From contig CCNA01000001.1 of the NCBI GenBank assembly GCA_000824805.1, forward strand, positions 537,838 through 601,837: DNA of 64,000 nt, read 5' to 3'. Each line of letters starts with the position of its first letter. The first letter of the stretch is position 1. The position numbers and the translations under genes are program-made. Of this stretch, positions 8,304 to 16,584 are shown piece after piece. This DNA is from Mesorhizobium sp. SOD10 (lineage in GTDB: Bacteria > Pseudomonadota > Alphaproteobacteria > Rhizobiales > Rhizobiaceae). Under the pieces are notes generated by a model, which saw nothing but the letters and a program-made list of their open reading frames with translations, searched no databases and was not told the origin of the DNA.

Positions 8304-10406
8304 CTATTCGGCTGCCGTTCGCATCTCGAAATCCGCTGCCGCATCGACGATCGGCGTGTCGCGGCGGTAAGGCCGCCAGCGAAGCTTCTCGCCGATTTCG
8401 CGTGCCAGCTTGTGGCCGCTATGCACCGCATGGGCGATGGCGCCGGGCGCCAGCGTGTCGCCGACGCGATCGACGCTCCGGATGCCCGCCGCCGCGAGCA
8501 CGTCCGCTCTTTCGCTCAGCGCTTCGAACAACTCGTTTCGCGGCAATCGCAGGCCGACGATCAGCACCGAGCGGCAGGCGATGCGGTTCTCTTCGCCAGT
8601 GAACAGATGCGCCAGTGTTGCCGTCTCGCCATCGAAGGATTTCAGCAGATGCAGCGTCGTCACCGGCACGTTGCGGCGCGCCAGCGCCCGGTGCACCAGC
8701 GGCAGCTCGTTGGTCATGATGGTCCATCCCGACGCTTGGCCGGACGGTGTCGCATAGTTGACCGGAATGCCTTGCGCGGCCAGATGCTCGGTGAGGACGC
8801 CGCCCATGTAGTAATTGTCGAAATCGAAGACCAGCGTCGGCCCTTCAGGAAGCTTGCCGGCGGCGATGTCGTCGGGTGTGAGCACGTCCGCATGGTCGAG
8901 ACGGCCGACGGGGATCTCCATCGAGGAATAGAGCATGTTCGTCCAGCGCGCGCCGGTCGCCAGCACCACGCGCTCCGGCGCCAGGTCGATGATCTCGTCG
9001 GCGCCGAGCGCGCTTTCGGGATAGAGCGAGACATTGCTCATCTCGCCGATGCGGCCGAGGCGGTATTCGACGACACGATTCCAGGCCGACAGCCCTGGCA
9101 ATGTCTTCTCGAAGGTTAGCCGTCCGCCGAAGCCGCGGCTGGCGTCGGCAAGCATCACCTCGTGGCCGCGGCGGCCGAGTGTCATGGCGCATTCGAGCCC
9201 GGCCGGTCCGCCGCCGACAATGAGGATGCGTTCGGGCCTGTCGGCGCGCCCGGCGCGCTCGGGATGCCAGCCGCGCCGCCACTCCTCGCCGGCGGTCGGA
9301 TTCTGGGTGCAGCGCACCGGCACGCCGTCGTGCCAGCTCGAAATGCAGATGTTGCAGCCGATGCATTCGCGGATCTCGGCCTCGCGGCCCTCGCGGATCT
9401 TGGCCGGCAGGAAGGGATCGGCGATCGACGGCCGCGCGCCGCCGATGAGGTCGAGCACGCCGCGCCGGATCTGCGACACCATCGTGTCCGGCGAGGTGAA
9501 GCGCCCGACGCCGACCACCGGCTTCTTCGTCAGCGACTTGACGAAATCGATCACCGGCTCGTGGCTGCCTTCGCCGGTGAAGCGCGACGCCGAGCAATCG
9601 GTCGGGCTGGAGTCCATCTTGACGTCGAACAGGTCGGGCAGGTCGGCCAAAAGTTCGATCAGCTCATGCGCTTCCGAGGGCTGGTTGCGCCCGGGCCGGC
9701 CGCGCAGCTCCTCGAGGCTGACACGAAGCGCGACACCGCAATCCTTGCCCACGGCGTCCTTCGTCACCTCGATCATCTCGCGCACGAAGCGGACACGGTT
9801 CCCGATCGAGCCGCCATATTCGTCGACGCGATGATTGTATTCCGGCAGCAGGAACTCGTAGCCGAGATAGCCCATCCCGGCATAGACATAGACGATATCG
9901 AAGCCGGCCGTGCGCGCCTTGCGTGCCGCTTCGGCCTGGCATCGGAGCACCTCGCGGATGTCCGCCTTGTCCATCGTCTTCGGCCTCAGATTGCCCATGA
10001 AGCCGACATGCGTGGCCATCCACGGAATGCCGGATGGCGACAACGGCGGCAGGCGGCTTGTGCGGTTCATCACCGAAGCGCCGCCATGCCACAACTCCAC
10101 GCCGGCAAGCGATCCATGGCGGTGCACGGCTTCCGTCATCAGCGCGTGAGCGCGGATGTCGTTGTCGTCCCACAGCGTCGCGAAAGGCAGCGGCGCATCG
10201 TCCGAAGTCGGATCGATCGAGCAAGCCCCCGTGCAGATCACGCCCCATCCGCCTTCGGCCTTGGCTTCGCGAAACGCCGCGCGAACGCGCGGCAGCGCGT
10301 TTGTCATCCCGCTAGCATGCGGCACCTGATAGAAGCGGTTCGGCGCGGTGACAGGCCCTATTCTTACCGGCTCGAACAGGATTTCGTAACGAGGGTTGCA
10401 CGGCAT
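8304..10406 (-). CDS. Trimethylamine/dimethylglycine dehydrogenase-like iron-sulfur flavoprotein
   Basis: 700 residues. Residues 1-340 form an old-yellow-enzyme-type FMN barrel, then a [4Fe-4S] motif C348-x2-C351-x2-C354-x11-C366, then a nucleotide-binding domain (ILIVGGGPAGLECA). The sequence closely follows trimethylamine dehydrogenase and DgcA. Two TMADH features are missing: the cysteine that carries 6-S-cysteinyl-FMN aligns with Ala31 (QVPHASGM), and the active-site histidine after VYVY aligns with Met178. The substrate is thus likely another N-methylated amine or a ring-containing relative such as N-methylproline. The gene leads an operon with the MttB homologue and has a perfect palindrome 20 bp before its start. 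Confidence 0.85.
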   Translation of the reverse strand: MPCNPRYEILFEPVRIGPVTAPNRFYQVPHASGMTNALPRVRAAFREAKAEGGWGVICTGACSIDPTSDDAPLPFATLWDDNDIRAHALMTEAVHRHGSLAGVELWHGGASVMNRTSRLPPLSPSGIPWMATHVGFMGNLRPKTMDKADIREVLRCQAEAARKARTAGFDIVYVYAGMGYLGYEFLLPEYNHRVDEYGGSIGNRVRFVREMIEVTKDAVGKDCGVALRVSLEELRGRPGRNQPSEAHELIELLADLPDLFDVKMDSSPTDCSASRFTGEGSHEPVIDFVKSLTKKPVVGVGRFTSPDTMVSQIRRGVLDLIGGARPSIADPFLPAKIREGREAEIRECIGCNICISSWHDGVPVRCTQNPTAGEEWRRGWHPERAGRADRPERILIVGGGPAGLECAMTLGRRGHEVMLADASRGFGGRLTFEKTLPGLSAWNRVVEYRLGRIGEMSNVSLYPESALGADEIIDLAPERVVLATGARWTNMLYSSMEIPVGRLDHADVLTPDDIAAGKLPEGPTLVFDFDNYYMGGVLTEHLAAQGIPVNYATPSGQASGWTIMTNELPLVHRALARRNVPVTTLHLLKSFDGETATLAHLFTGEENRIACRSVLIVGLRLPRNELFEALSERADVLAAAGIRSVDRVGDTLAPGAIAHAVHSGHKLAREIGEKLRWRPYRRDTPIVDAAADFEMRTAAE

Positions 10407-10425
10407 GGCGGCGTCTCGAATGCAC

Positions 10426-10445
10426 TGTTGAACGATCGTTCAACA
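10426..10445. promoter_or_regulatory. Perfect 20-bp palindromic operator
   Basis: TGTTGAACGATCGTTCAACA reads identically on both strands. It ends 20 bp upstream of the start codon of the TMADH-like gene, where a repressor would block transcription or early elongation. The GAACGnnCGTTC core is typical of TetR-family operators. No TetR gene is adjacent; the nearest in the window is at 2738-3415. Confidence 0.65.
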
Positions 10446-10577
10446 ACGTAATCGAGATCGTTCTGGAACGCAATGGCCAAAGCGAGCCGTCCTTCCAGCC
10501 TGGCGCGCATATCGATATGCCGAAATGGCGAGATCCCGGCAGCATTCGATCACCAACAGGTCCCGCAAAACCGACAG

Positions 10578-10841
10578 TTCGTCATCGGCGTCAAAATGGA
10601 GCCGGACCCAAAGTGAGTCTTGAAATGCATGTATGATCGGCACCGCCATGTCGATCCGGCCGATCCTTACGTGTTCATGTTCTGCGAGAACTGGCGCTCG
10701 AAGGACGACCTCGAGCGGCATTTGGCGATGCCGCAATGAAGCCGCTATTTGGACGCCTTGACGATCTGGTCGCACCTCCGACGTCCGTCGTTTCGTGATG
10801 TTGAGCCGACTGGCGACGTGAAGCAGCGTCGCCGATTATAA
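10578..10841 (+). pseudogene. Eroded antibiotic-biosynthesis-monooxygenase (ABM) domain gene
   Basis: Reading one frame gives a recognisable YgiN/ABM-type tail: HVDPADPYVFMFCENWRSK, then DDLERHLAMP, then SRYLDAL. The frame is interrupted by TGA at 10614-10616 and again at 10737-10739, between the MP and the SRYLDA segments where living homologues continue without a break. The normal N-terminal strand is barely recognisable before the first stop. No other gene is seen in 10446-10856. This is a remnant, probably of a small cofactor-free monooxygenase or an associated quinone-handling protein. Confidence 0.6.
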
Positions 10842-10856
10842 GCTCAAGCCTGATCG

Positions 10857-11669
10857 TCACGCCGGCTTGTCGTCAGGGTGTCCAAGCTCGCAGAACCAGC
10901 CGCCGAGATATTTCACCGACGGTTTGTTCGGATCGGGAACAGGGGTCTTCGCCTCGATGGCGGCACGGAATGGTTCGGCGCTGTCCTGCGGGACAAAGCC
11001 CAGATGGTCGGCGCCGCTGTTGTCGACCATCTTCAGCTTGTTGTTGGAAATGCCGAAGGAGATCGTATGGCCGACGCGCGGCGCAGTCAGCGACGCCTCG
11101 ACCAGCCGCACGCAGTCGGCGAAGGAGAGGTATGACCACAGCATGCGGCGATCGGCCGGCTCGGGGAAGGACGAGAAGATGCGCAGGCACACGGTCTCGA
11201 TGCCGAACTTGTCCCAATAGAGCCGGCTGAGGCTTTCGACGAAATTCTTCGACACGCCATAGAGGCTGTCCGGGCGCACCGGCGCGTCGACGCCGATATG
11301 CGCCTCGATCTCGTGATAGCCGATGGCATGCACCGAGGAGGCGTAGACGACGCGCTTCACGCCGTGTTTCCGGGCCCCTTCATAGATGTGGTAGGAGCCG
11401 CGGATGCTGGAATCGAGGATGGTCTGCCATTCGCATTCGAGCGGCGCGCCGCCGAAATGCACGATCGCGTCGCAGTCCTGGGTCGCCGCGATCGTCGCCT
11501 CCATGTCGGCGAGATCGAAGACCGCTTCCTCCTCGTGCGGCGCGAGATCGCCGAACGGCTCGCGCCCTGCCAAGCGGATTGTCCTTGCCAGCGGCACCAG
11601 ACCCTTGCGCAGTTGCGAGCCGAGCCGGCCGGCGGCGCCGGTGATCAGGATACGTTCGTAATGGGGCAT
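10857..11669 (-). CDS. NAD-dependent epimerase/dehydratase family protein, uronate dehydrogenase-like
   Basis: 270 residues of the extended SDR type. The Rossmann motif is ITGAAGRLGSQLR at residues 9-21; the catalytic serine lies in YASSVHAIGY and the Tyr-x3-Lys in YGVSK. Overall spacing, including the terminal F-x-GG-x-F-like region, follows the Agrobacterium uronate dehydrogenase Udh as I remember it, which oxidises galacturonate/glucuronate to the aldarolactone. Sequence divergence and the amino-acid-centred neighbours leave the substrate open. It lies 3 bp after the aminotransferase stop and has GGAGTAACC before ATG, so it is the last gene of the HyuA-HyuB run. Confidence 0.75.
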   Translation of the reverse strand: MPHYERILITGAAGRLGSQLRKGLVPLARTIRLAGREPFGDLAPHEEEAVFDLADMEATIAATQDCDAIVHFGGAPLECEWQTILDSSIRGSYHIYEGARKHGVKRVVYASSVHAIGYHEIEAHIGVDAPVRPDSLYGVSKNFVESLSRLYWDKFGIETVCLRIFSSFPEPADRRMLWSYLSFADCVRLVEASLTAPRVGHTISFGISNNKLKMVDNSGADHLGFVPQDSAEPFRAAIEAKTPVPDPNKPSVKYLGGWFCELGHPDDKPA

Positions 11670-11672
11670 TGG

Positions 11673-12875
11673 TTACTCCACTTGCGCGACCGCGGCGTTG
11701 ATGCGCGCGACCGCTTCGGTCAGCACCTCTTCGCTGGTCGCGGTCGAGATGCGGAAAAAGGGCGACAGTCCATAGGCGACGCCGGGCACGGACGCCACCC
11801 GGCCTTCGCTCAGAAGATAGTTGGCCACGGCCGCATCGTCCTCCAGAACGACGCCCTTGGGCGTCTTGCGGCCGATCAGGCTGGCGCAGCCGATATAGGC
11901 GTAGAAGGCGCCCTCCGGCGGCGACAGCGTCAGGCCGTTGATCTTCCTGATGCCGGCGACGACCAGGTCGCGACGCCTCTCGAAGGCCTGGCGGAAGCGC
12001 GCCACCTCGTCCTGCGGCCCGTTAAGCGCGGCGACGGTGGCGGCCTGCGCGATCGAGCACACCGAGGTGCAGGACTGGCTCTGGATCGTCGACATCGCCT
12101 TGACGAGCGGTGCGGGTCCTGCCGCGTAGCCGACGCGCCAGCCGGTCATCGCATAGGATTTCGAGACGCCGTTGACGATCAGCGTGCGGTGCTTGAGTTC
12201 GGAACATGCCTTGCCGAAGGAAACGAACTCGCGCCCGTCGAAGAGGATGTGCTCGTAGATCTCGTCGGAGAGGATAAGCACATGCGGGTGCTTGGCCAGC
12301 ACCGCGCCCAGCGCCTTGAGATCGGATTCTGAATACACCGCGCCGGATGGATTGCCCGGCATGTTGAGGAAGAGCCACTTCGTCCTCGGCGTGATGGCCT
12401 GTTCAAGCAACGCGGGCGTCAGCCGAAAGCCCGTGGTTTCTGGACATTCGACGACGACAGGCGTGCCGCCGAGCAGCTTCACCATCTCGGGATAGGAGAC
12501 GAAATAGGGCGCCGGCAGGATCGCCTCGTCGCCGGTCTCCAGCGTGGCCATCAGCGCGTTGAAGATGATCTGCTTGGCGCCGTTGGCCACCACGATGTCG
12601 TCGGCCGTGTAGTCCAGCCCGTTCTCGCGGCGGAATTTTCCCGCTATCGCTTCACGCACTTCAGGCGTGCCGGCAGCGGCCGTGTAGAGCGTCTGGCCGG
12701 CCTTCGCCGCGAAATGGGCGGCGTCGATGATGTGCAGCGGCGTCGGAAAATCGGGCTCGCCCAGCCCGAGATCGATCACATCCACGCCCTTGGCGCGCAG
12801 CGCCTTGGCGGCCTGCGAAGCGGCCATCGATGCGGAGGGTTTCACCACCGACAGGCGCGAGGCAACATAGCTCAT
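11673..12875 (-). CDS. Pyridoxal-phosphate aminotransferase, class I (aspartate aminotransferase-like)
   Basis: 400 residues from ATG 12875; a TTG one codon earlier is less likely because GGAGAACGATTG positions the ribosome on the ATG. The PLP lysine sits in VSKSYAMTGWRVGY, the cofactor-binding NPSGAVYS and DEIYEHILFDG segments are present, and RISTATSEEVLTEAVARI supplies the distal substrate-binding arginine region. This is the Igamma subgroup seen in many alphaproteobacterial AatA/AspC enzymes. The start codon overlaps the HyuB stop (TGATG). In this operon it may transaminate the amino acid released by the hydantoinase/oxoprolinase pair; that pathway role is inference. Confidence 0.88.
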   Translation of the reverse strand: MSYVASRLSVVKPSASMAASQAAKALRAKGVDVIDLGLGEPDFPTPLHIIDAAHFAAKAGQTLYTAAAGTPEVREAIAGKFRRENGLDYTADDIVVANGAKQIIFNALMATLETGDEAILPAPYFVSYPEMVKLLGGTPVVVECPETTGFRLTPALLEQAITPRTKWLFLNMPGNPSGAVYSESDLKALGAVLAKHPHVLILSDEIYEHILFDGREFVSFGKACSELKHRTLIVNGVSKSYAMTGWRVGYAAGPAPLVKAMSTIQSQSCTSVCSIAQAATVAALNGPQDEVARFRQAFERRRDLVVAGIRKINGLTLSPPEGAFYAYIGCASLIGRKTPKGVVLEDDAAVANYLLSEGRVASVPGVAYGLSPFFRISTATSEEVLTEAVARINAAVAQVE

Positions 12876-14491
12876 CAATCGTTCTCCGAAATATAGCCCT
12901 TGGATCGGTCGTTGGCCCGCGCGGCGGCGCTGCGCTTGGCCGGATCGCCATAGCCGCCGCCGCCCGGCAGCTCCAATATTAGCCGCCGGCCGGCGGGCAC
13001 ATGCTGCCAGCCCTTGGGGCGCATCTTCGTGCCGTCATCCAACTTGACCACGCCGGCGACGCCAGGCTTGCCGCCATTGCGTCCGCGTGGCGGATGGTTG
13101 ACGCGGTCGAACATGGCCGAGAAGTCGAATTCGTGGCCGTCGGTCGCCGCGATCTCGATGATCTGCCCGAGGCCGCCGCGGAATTCGCCGTCGCCGCCGG
13201 AATTGGGCCGCAGCTCCTTGCGCCAGATGACGATCGGGCCGGTGTGCTCCGTCGCCTCGATCGGCATCGTGTGCACGCCCGATGGGAAGGCCGTCGCCGA
13301 CAAGCCGTCGAGCTCGGGGCGCGCACCCATGCCGCCGGAGTTGAACATCAGCACTTCGGCGCGACGGCCGGAGCCACCGGCGACGGGGCGTGCCGAAATG
13401 TGGATGTTCCACAGCGCGCCGGCGCCTTCGGCAAGGATCCTGCCGGGCAGCGCCTTGGCGAACGCGCCCAGCACCAGATCGGGAACCATGTGGCCGAAGA
13501 TGTGCCTGAGCGCCACCGGCGCCGGCCGCACGGCATTGAGGATGTTGACGGGCGAGGACACGGTGAAGAAGGCGAGCGAGGCGGCATTGTTCGGAATGTC
13601 GGGCGCCACCATGCATTTCAGCGCGTAGCAGGCGTAGGCCTTGCTGTAGATGATCGGGCAGTTGATGCCCCAGCGGCTCATCGGATCGGTGCCGGTGAAG
13701 TCGACCTCGACATGGTCGTCGCGCACCGAAACCGTAGCCGCGAGCTTAACGGGCTCGTCGTAGCCGTCGGTCACGAGCTCGTTCGACCAGCTTCCCTTGG
13801 GCAGCGCCCCGATGCGTTCGAGCATGGCGTCGCGGGTGCGCGAGAAGATGAAGTCGCCGAGACCGTCGAGCGAGGTGAGGCCGATCTCCTTCATCATGTC
13901 GACGAGACGCCGGTGGCCGACCTCGTTGCAGGCGGCGAGCGAATAGAAATCGCCGACCACCTGATTGGGCTCGCGGACATTGGCGCGCAGGATCCTGACC
14001 AGGTCGAGATTGACCTTGCCCTTCTCCGCGAACTTCATGATCGGGATCTGGATGCCTTCCTCATAGACCGACTTGCCGTCGGAGCCGAAGCCGCGGCCGC
14101 CGACATCGACGACATGCGCCGTGCAGGCGAAGAAGGCGACGAGCTCGCCGTTGAGGAAGGATGGCGATACCATTGTGATGTCGTGCAGATGGCCGGTGCC
14201 CAGCCAAGGATCGTTGGTGACATAGGTGTCGCCCTCGAACATCTCCTCGCGCGGGATCGCGTTCATAAAATGCAGCACGGCCTCGGCCATGGTGTTGACG
14301 TGACCGGGCGTGCCGGTGACGGCCTGCGCCAGCATCTGGCCGCGCGGATTGAACACGCCCGCCGACAGGTCGCCGGACTCGCGCACCGAGGTCGAGAAGG
14401 CGGTGCGCAGCAAGGTCAGCGCCTGCTCCTCGACCACCGAGATCAACCGATTCCACATGACCTGCATGCGGATTTCGCCAATATCGCTCAT
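12875..14491 (-). CDS. hyuB: Hydantoinase/oxoprolinase B-type subunit (HyuB)
   Basis: 538 residues from ATG 14491, which overlaps the HyuA stop by four bases; longer extensions are inside hyuA. Family motifs include the N-terminal RLISVVEEQALTLLRTAFS and SGDLSAGVFN segment, ThDP-independent glycine-rich GHGHFG-equivalent regions such as TGTPGHVNTM, and the C-terminal LELPGGGGYGDP. HyuB pairs with HyuA for ATP-dependent opening of N-methylhydantoin, 5-oxoproline or a related ring, or for acetone-carboxylase-like chemistry. Which ring compound is used cannot be told from sequence. Confidence 0.9.
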   Translation of the reverse strand: MSDIGEIRMQVMWNRLISVVEEQALTLLRTAFSTSVRESGDLSAGVFNPRGQMLAQAVTGTPGHVNTMAEAVLHFMNAIPREEMFEGDTYVTNDPWLGTGHLHDITMVSPSFLNGELVAFFACTAHVVDVGGRGFGSDGKSVYEEGIQIPIMKFAEKGKVNLDLVRILRANVREPNQVVGDFYSLAACNEVGHRRLVDMMKEIGLTSLDGLGDFIFSRTRDAMLERIGALPKGSWSNELVTDGYDEPVKLAATVSVRDDHVEVDFTGTDPMSRWGINCPIIYSKAYACYALKCMVAPDIPNNAASLAFFTVSSPVNILNAVRPAPVALRHIFGHMVPDLVLGAFAKALPGRILAEGAGALWNIHISARPVAGGSGRRAEVLMFNSGGMGARPELDGLSATAFPSGVHTMPIEATEHTGPIVIWRKELRPNSGGDGEFRGGLGQIIEIAATDGHEFDFSAMFDRVNHPPRGRNGGKPGVAGVVKLDDGTKMRPKGWQHVPAGRRLILELPGGGGYGDPAKRSAAARANDRSKGYISEND

Positions 14492-16584
14492 GCCTGGCTG
14501 CCTTTGCGGATCAGGAGGATCGCGCCGTCGCTCTGGATGACGGCATCGAAGCTGGTGGTGACGACGGTCGATGTCTCGCGCTCGACGATGACGGCCGGGC
14601 CCGCCACACGATCGTCCGTGCAAAGCGTGTCGCGCTCGACGATGCCATAGCTGCGCGGCGCGCCGCTGACCGGATCGAACACCTCGCGGGTCGTTGTCGG
14701 TTGGCTGGTCTTCTTGCCCATGGTGAGCTCGTGCCGCGCAACCGCAGGCCGAACATCCGTTGCCTTCACCGACCAGGTAACGATCTCGATCTCCAGCCCG
14801 TCGAGCCCGTCGATGGCGCGGCCGAAGAAGCGCTGGTAGCTCTCCTCGAACAGCTCCTTGAGCTTGGCGACGGCATCGTCGCCGAATGGCGCATCGGCCA
14901 CCGGCACGGGGATTTCCCAGCCCTGGCCGGCATAGCGCATGAAGGCGGTGATCTCGCAGACGATCTGGCCGCTGGCGCCGGTGCGCACAAAACCTTCAGC
15001 GGAGGCTTTGAGATCGGCGAGCAGGGCGTTGACCTCGGCCGGCTTAAATTGCGACAGGCGCGTCAGCTTCGAGGCCAGCGCTTCGTAGCCGAACGGGGCC
15101 TTGAGGAAACCGATCGCCGACCCGACGCCGGCGCCGCGCGGCACGATGCACTGGTCGATGCCGAGCTTTTCGCAGAGCCTTGCCGCGTGCAGTGGTGCCG
15201 CGCCGCCAAAGGCGATCATCAGATTGTCGGAAATGTTCTTGCCGTTTTCGACGGCGTGGACGCGCGCGGCGTTGGCCATGTTCTCGTCTACCACCTCGCA
15301 GATGCCGAAGGCGGTCGCCATGGCGTTGAGCGACAGGCGCTCGCCGACCTCGCGCAGGATGGCCTGTTCGGATGCAGCCGTATCGAGCCTGATCGCGCCG
15401 CCGGCGAAATTGTGTGGATCGAGCTTGCCGAGCACGAGGTCCGCGTCGGTAATTGCCGGGCGGCTGCCGCCGCGGCCGTAGCAGGCCGGGCCCGGCTCCG
15501 ATCCCGCGCTCTCGGGCCCGGTCTGGATGCGGCCCATGGCGTCCACCCAGGCGATGGAGCCGCCGCCGGCGCCGATCTCGATCATCTCGATGACGGGGAT
15601 CGAGATCGGCATGCCCGAGCCTTTCGAGAAGCGGTAGGTGCGCGCCACTTCGAAGGTCCGCGCGGTGCGCGGCGCATAGTCCTCGATCAGGCAGATCTTG
15701 GCAGTGGTTCCGCCCATGTCGTAGGAGACGACCTTTTCCAGTCCGAAGCGCTTGGCGATGTCGGCTGCGAAAATGGCGCCGCCGGCCGGGCCGGATTCAA
15801 CCAGCCGTACCGGAAATTCCGAAGCGGTTTCCACCGAGATCAACCCGCCGCCGGAGTGGATCATGAAGACGGGGCATTCGGCGCCCATGTCCTTCAGCCG
15901 CGTCTGCAGGCGGGCGAGGTAGTCCGCCATCTGCGGCCGCACATAGGCATTGGCGCAGACCGTGTTGAAACGCTCGAACTCGCGCATCTGCGGCGAGACC
16001 TCGGCGCTGATCGAGATCGGGATTCTAAGCTTGCGAGCAAGGATTTCGCGCGCGCGGTGCTCATGGTCCGGGTTGGCGTAAGCGTGGATGAAGCCGATCG
16101 CCACCGCACCGAAACTGCCGGCAGCGATGCGGTCGGCGATCTCCTCAAGGGCAGCTTCGTCGAGCGGCTGCAGTTCCTGGCCTTCCGCGCCGATGCGGCC
16201 CTTGACCGTGAAGCGGTCCTCGCGCGGGATCAGCGGCGTTGGCAGCTGCAGATTGAGATCATATTGCTCGAAGCGGTTTTCCGTCCGCATCTCGATCACG
16301 TCGCGAAAACCTTCGGTCGTGACCAGGGCCGTCCTGGCCCCGCGCCGCTCGATCAGCGCGTTGGTGGCGAGCGTCGTGCCGTGGATGATGATGCCTATCT
16401 CGGCCGCCGAAATCCCGGCATCGCGGATGACGACGTCGATGCCATCCAGGATCGCCTGCTCGGGCGCCGTATAGTTCGTCAGAACCTTGGTCGAGAATAT
16501 CGTTCCCCTGACATCGAGGGCGATGTCGGTGAAGGTGCCGCCGATGTCGGCGCCAAGGCGGATGTCGTCTGATCTGGAAGTCAT
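14488..16584 (-). CDS. hyuA: Hydantoinase/oxoprolinase A-type subunit (HyuA), ATP-dependent
   Basis: 698 residues. The N-terminal ASKHA-type phosphate-binding loop is LGADIGGTFTDIALD at residues 11-25; a second is VSYDMGGTTAKICLIED near residue 290, and a third AFGGAAPLHAARL near residue 475. This layout is that of N-methylhydantoinase A and 5-oxoprolinase. It overlaps the ThDP enzyme stop upstream and the HyuB start downstream by four bases each, so the three polypeptides are translationally coupled. The operon also holds an aminotransferase and lies beside an amino-acid importer, pointing to degradation of a cyclic amino-acid derivative. Confidence 0.92.
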   Translation of the reverse strand: MTSRSDDIRLGADIGGTFTDIALDVRGTIFSTKVLTNYTAPEQAILDGIDVVIRDAGISAAEIGIIIHGTTLATNALIERRGARTALVTTEGFRDVIEMRTENRFEQYDLNLQLPTPLIPREDRFTVKGRIGAEGQELQPLDEAALEEIADRIAAGSFGAVAIGFIHAYANPDHEHRAREILARKLRIPISISAEVSPQMREFERFNTVCANAYVRPQMADYLARLQTRLKDMGAECPVFMIHSGGGLISVETASEFPVRLVESGPAGGAIFAADIAKRFGLEKVVSYDMGGTTAKICLIEDYAPRTARTFEVARTYRFSKGSGMPISIPVIEMIEIGAGGGSIAWVDAMGRIQTGPESAGSEPGPACYGRGGSRPAITDADLVLGKLDPHNFAGGAIRLDTAASEQAILREVGERLSLNAMATAFGICEVVDENMANAARVHAVENGKNISDNLMIAFGGAAPLHAARLCEKLGIDQCIVPRGAGVGSAIGFLKAPFGYEALASKLTRLSQFKPAEVNALLADLKASAEGFVRTGASGQIVCEITAFMRYAGQGWEIPVPVADAPFGDDAVAKLKELFEESYQRFFGRAIDGLDGLEIEIVTWSVKATDVRPAVARHELTMGKKTSQPTTTREVFDPVSGAPRSYGIVERDTLCTDDRVAGPAVIVERETSTVVTTSFDAVIQSDGAILLIRKGSQA

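Noticed and set aside
10440..10775. 111-codon minus-strand open frame
   Set aside because: Composition is that of an antisense frame; the plus strand carries the ABM relic instead.
12875..14650. Long plus-strand open frame opposite hyuB
   Set aside because: No family motifs, and codon composition is that of an antisense frame; the hyuB reading is clear.
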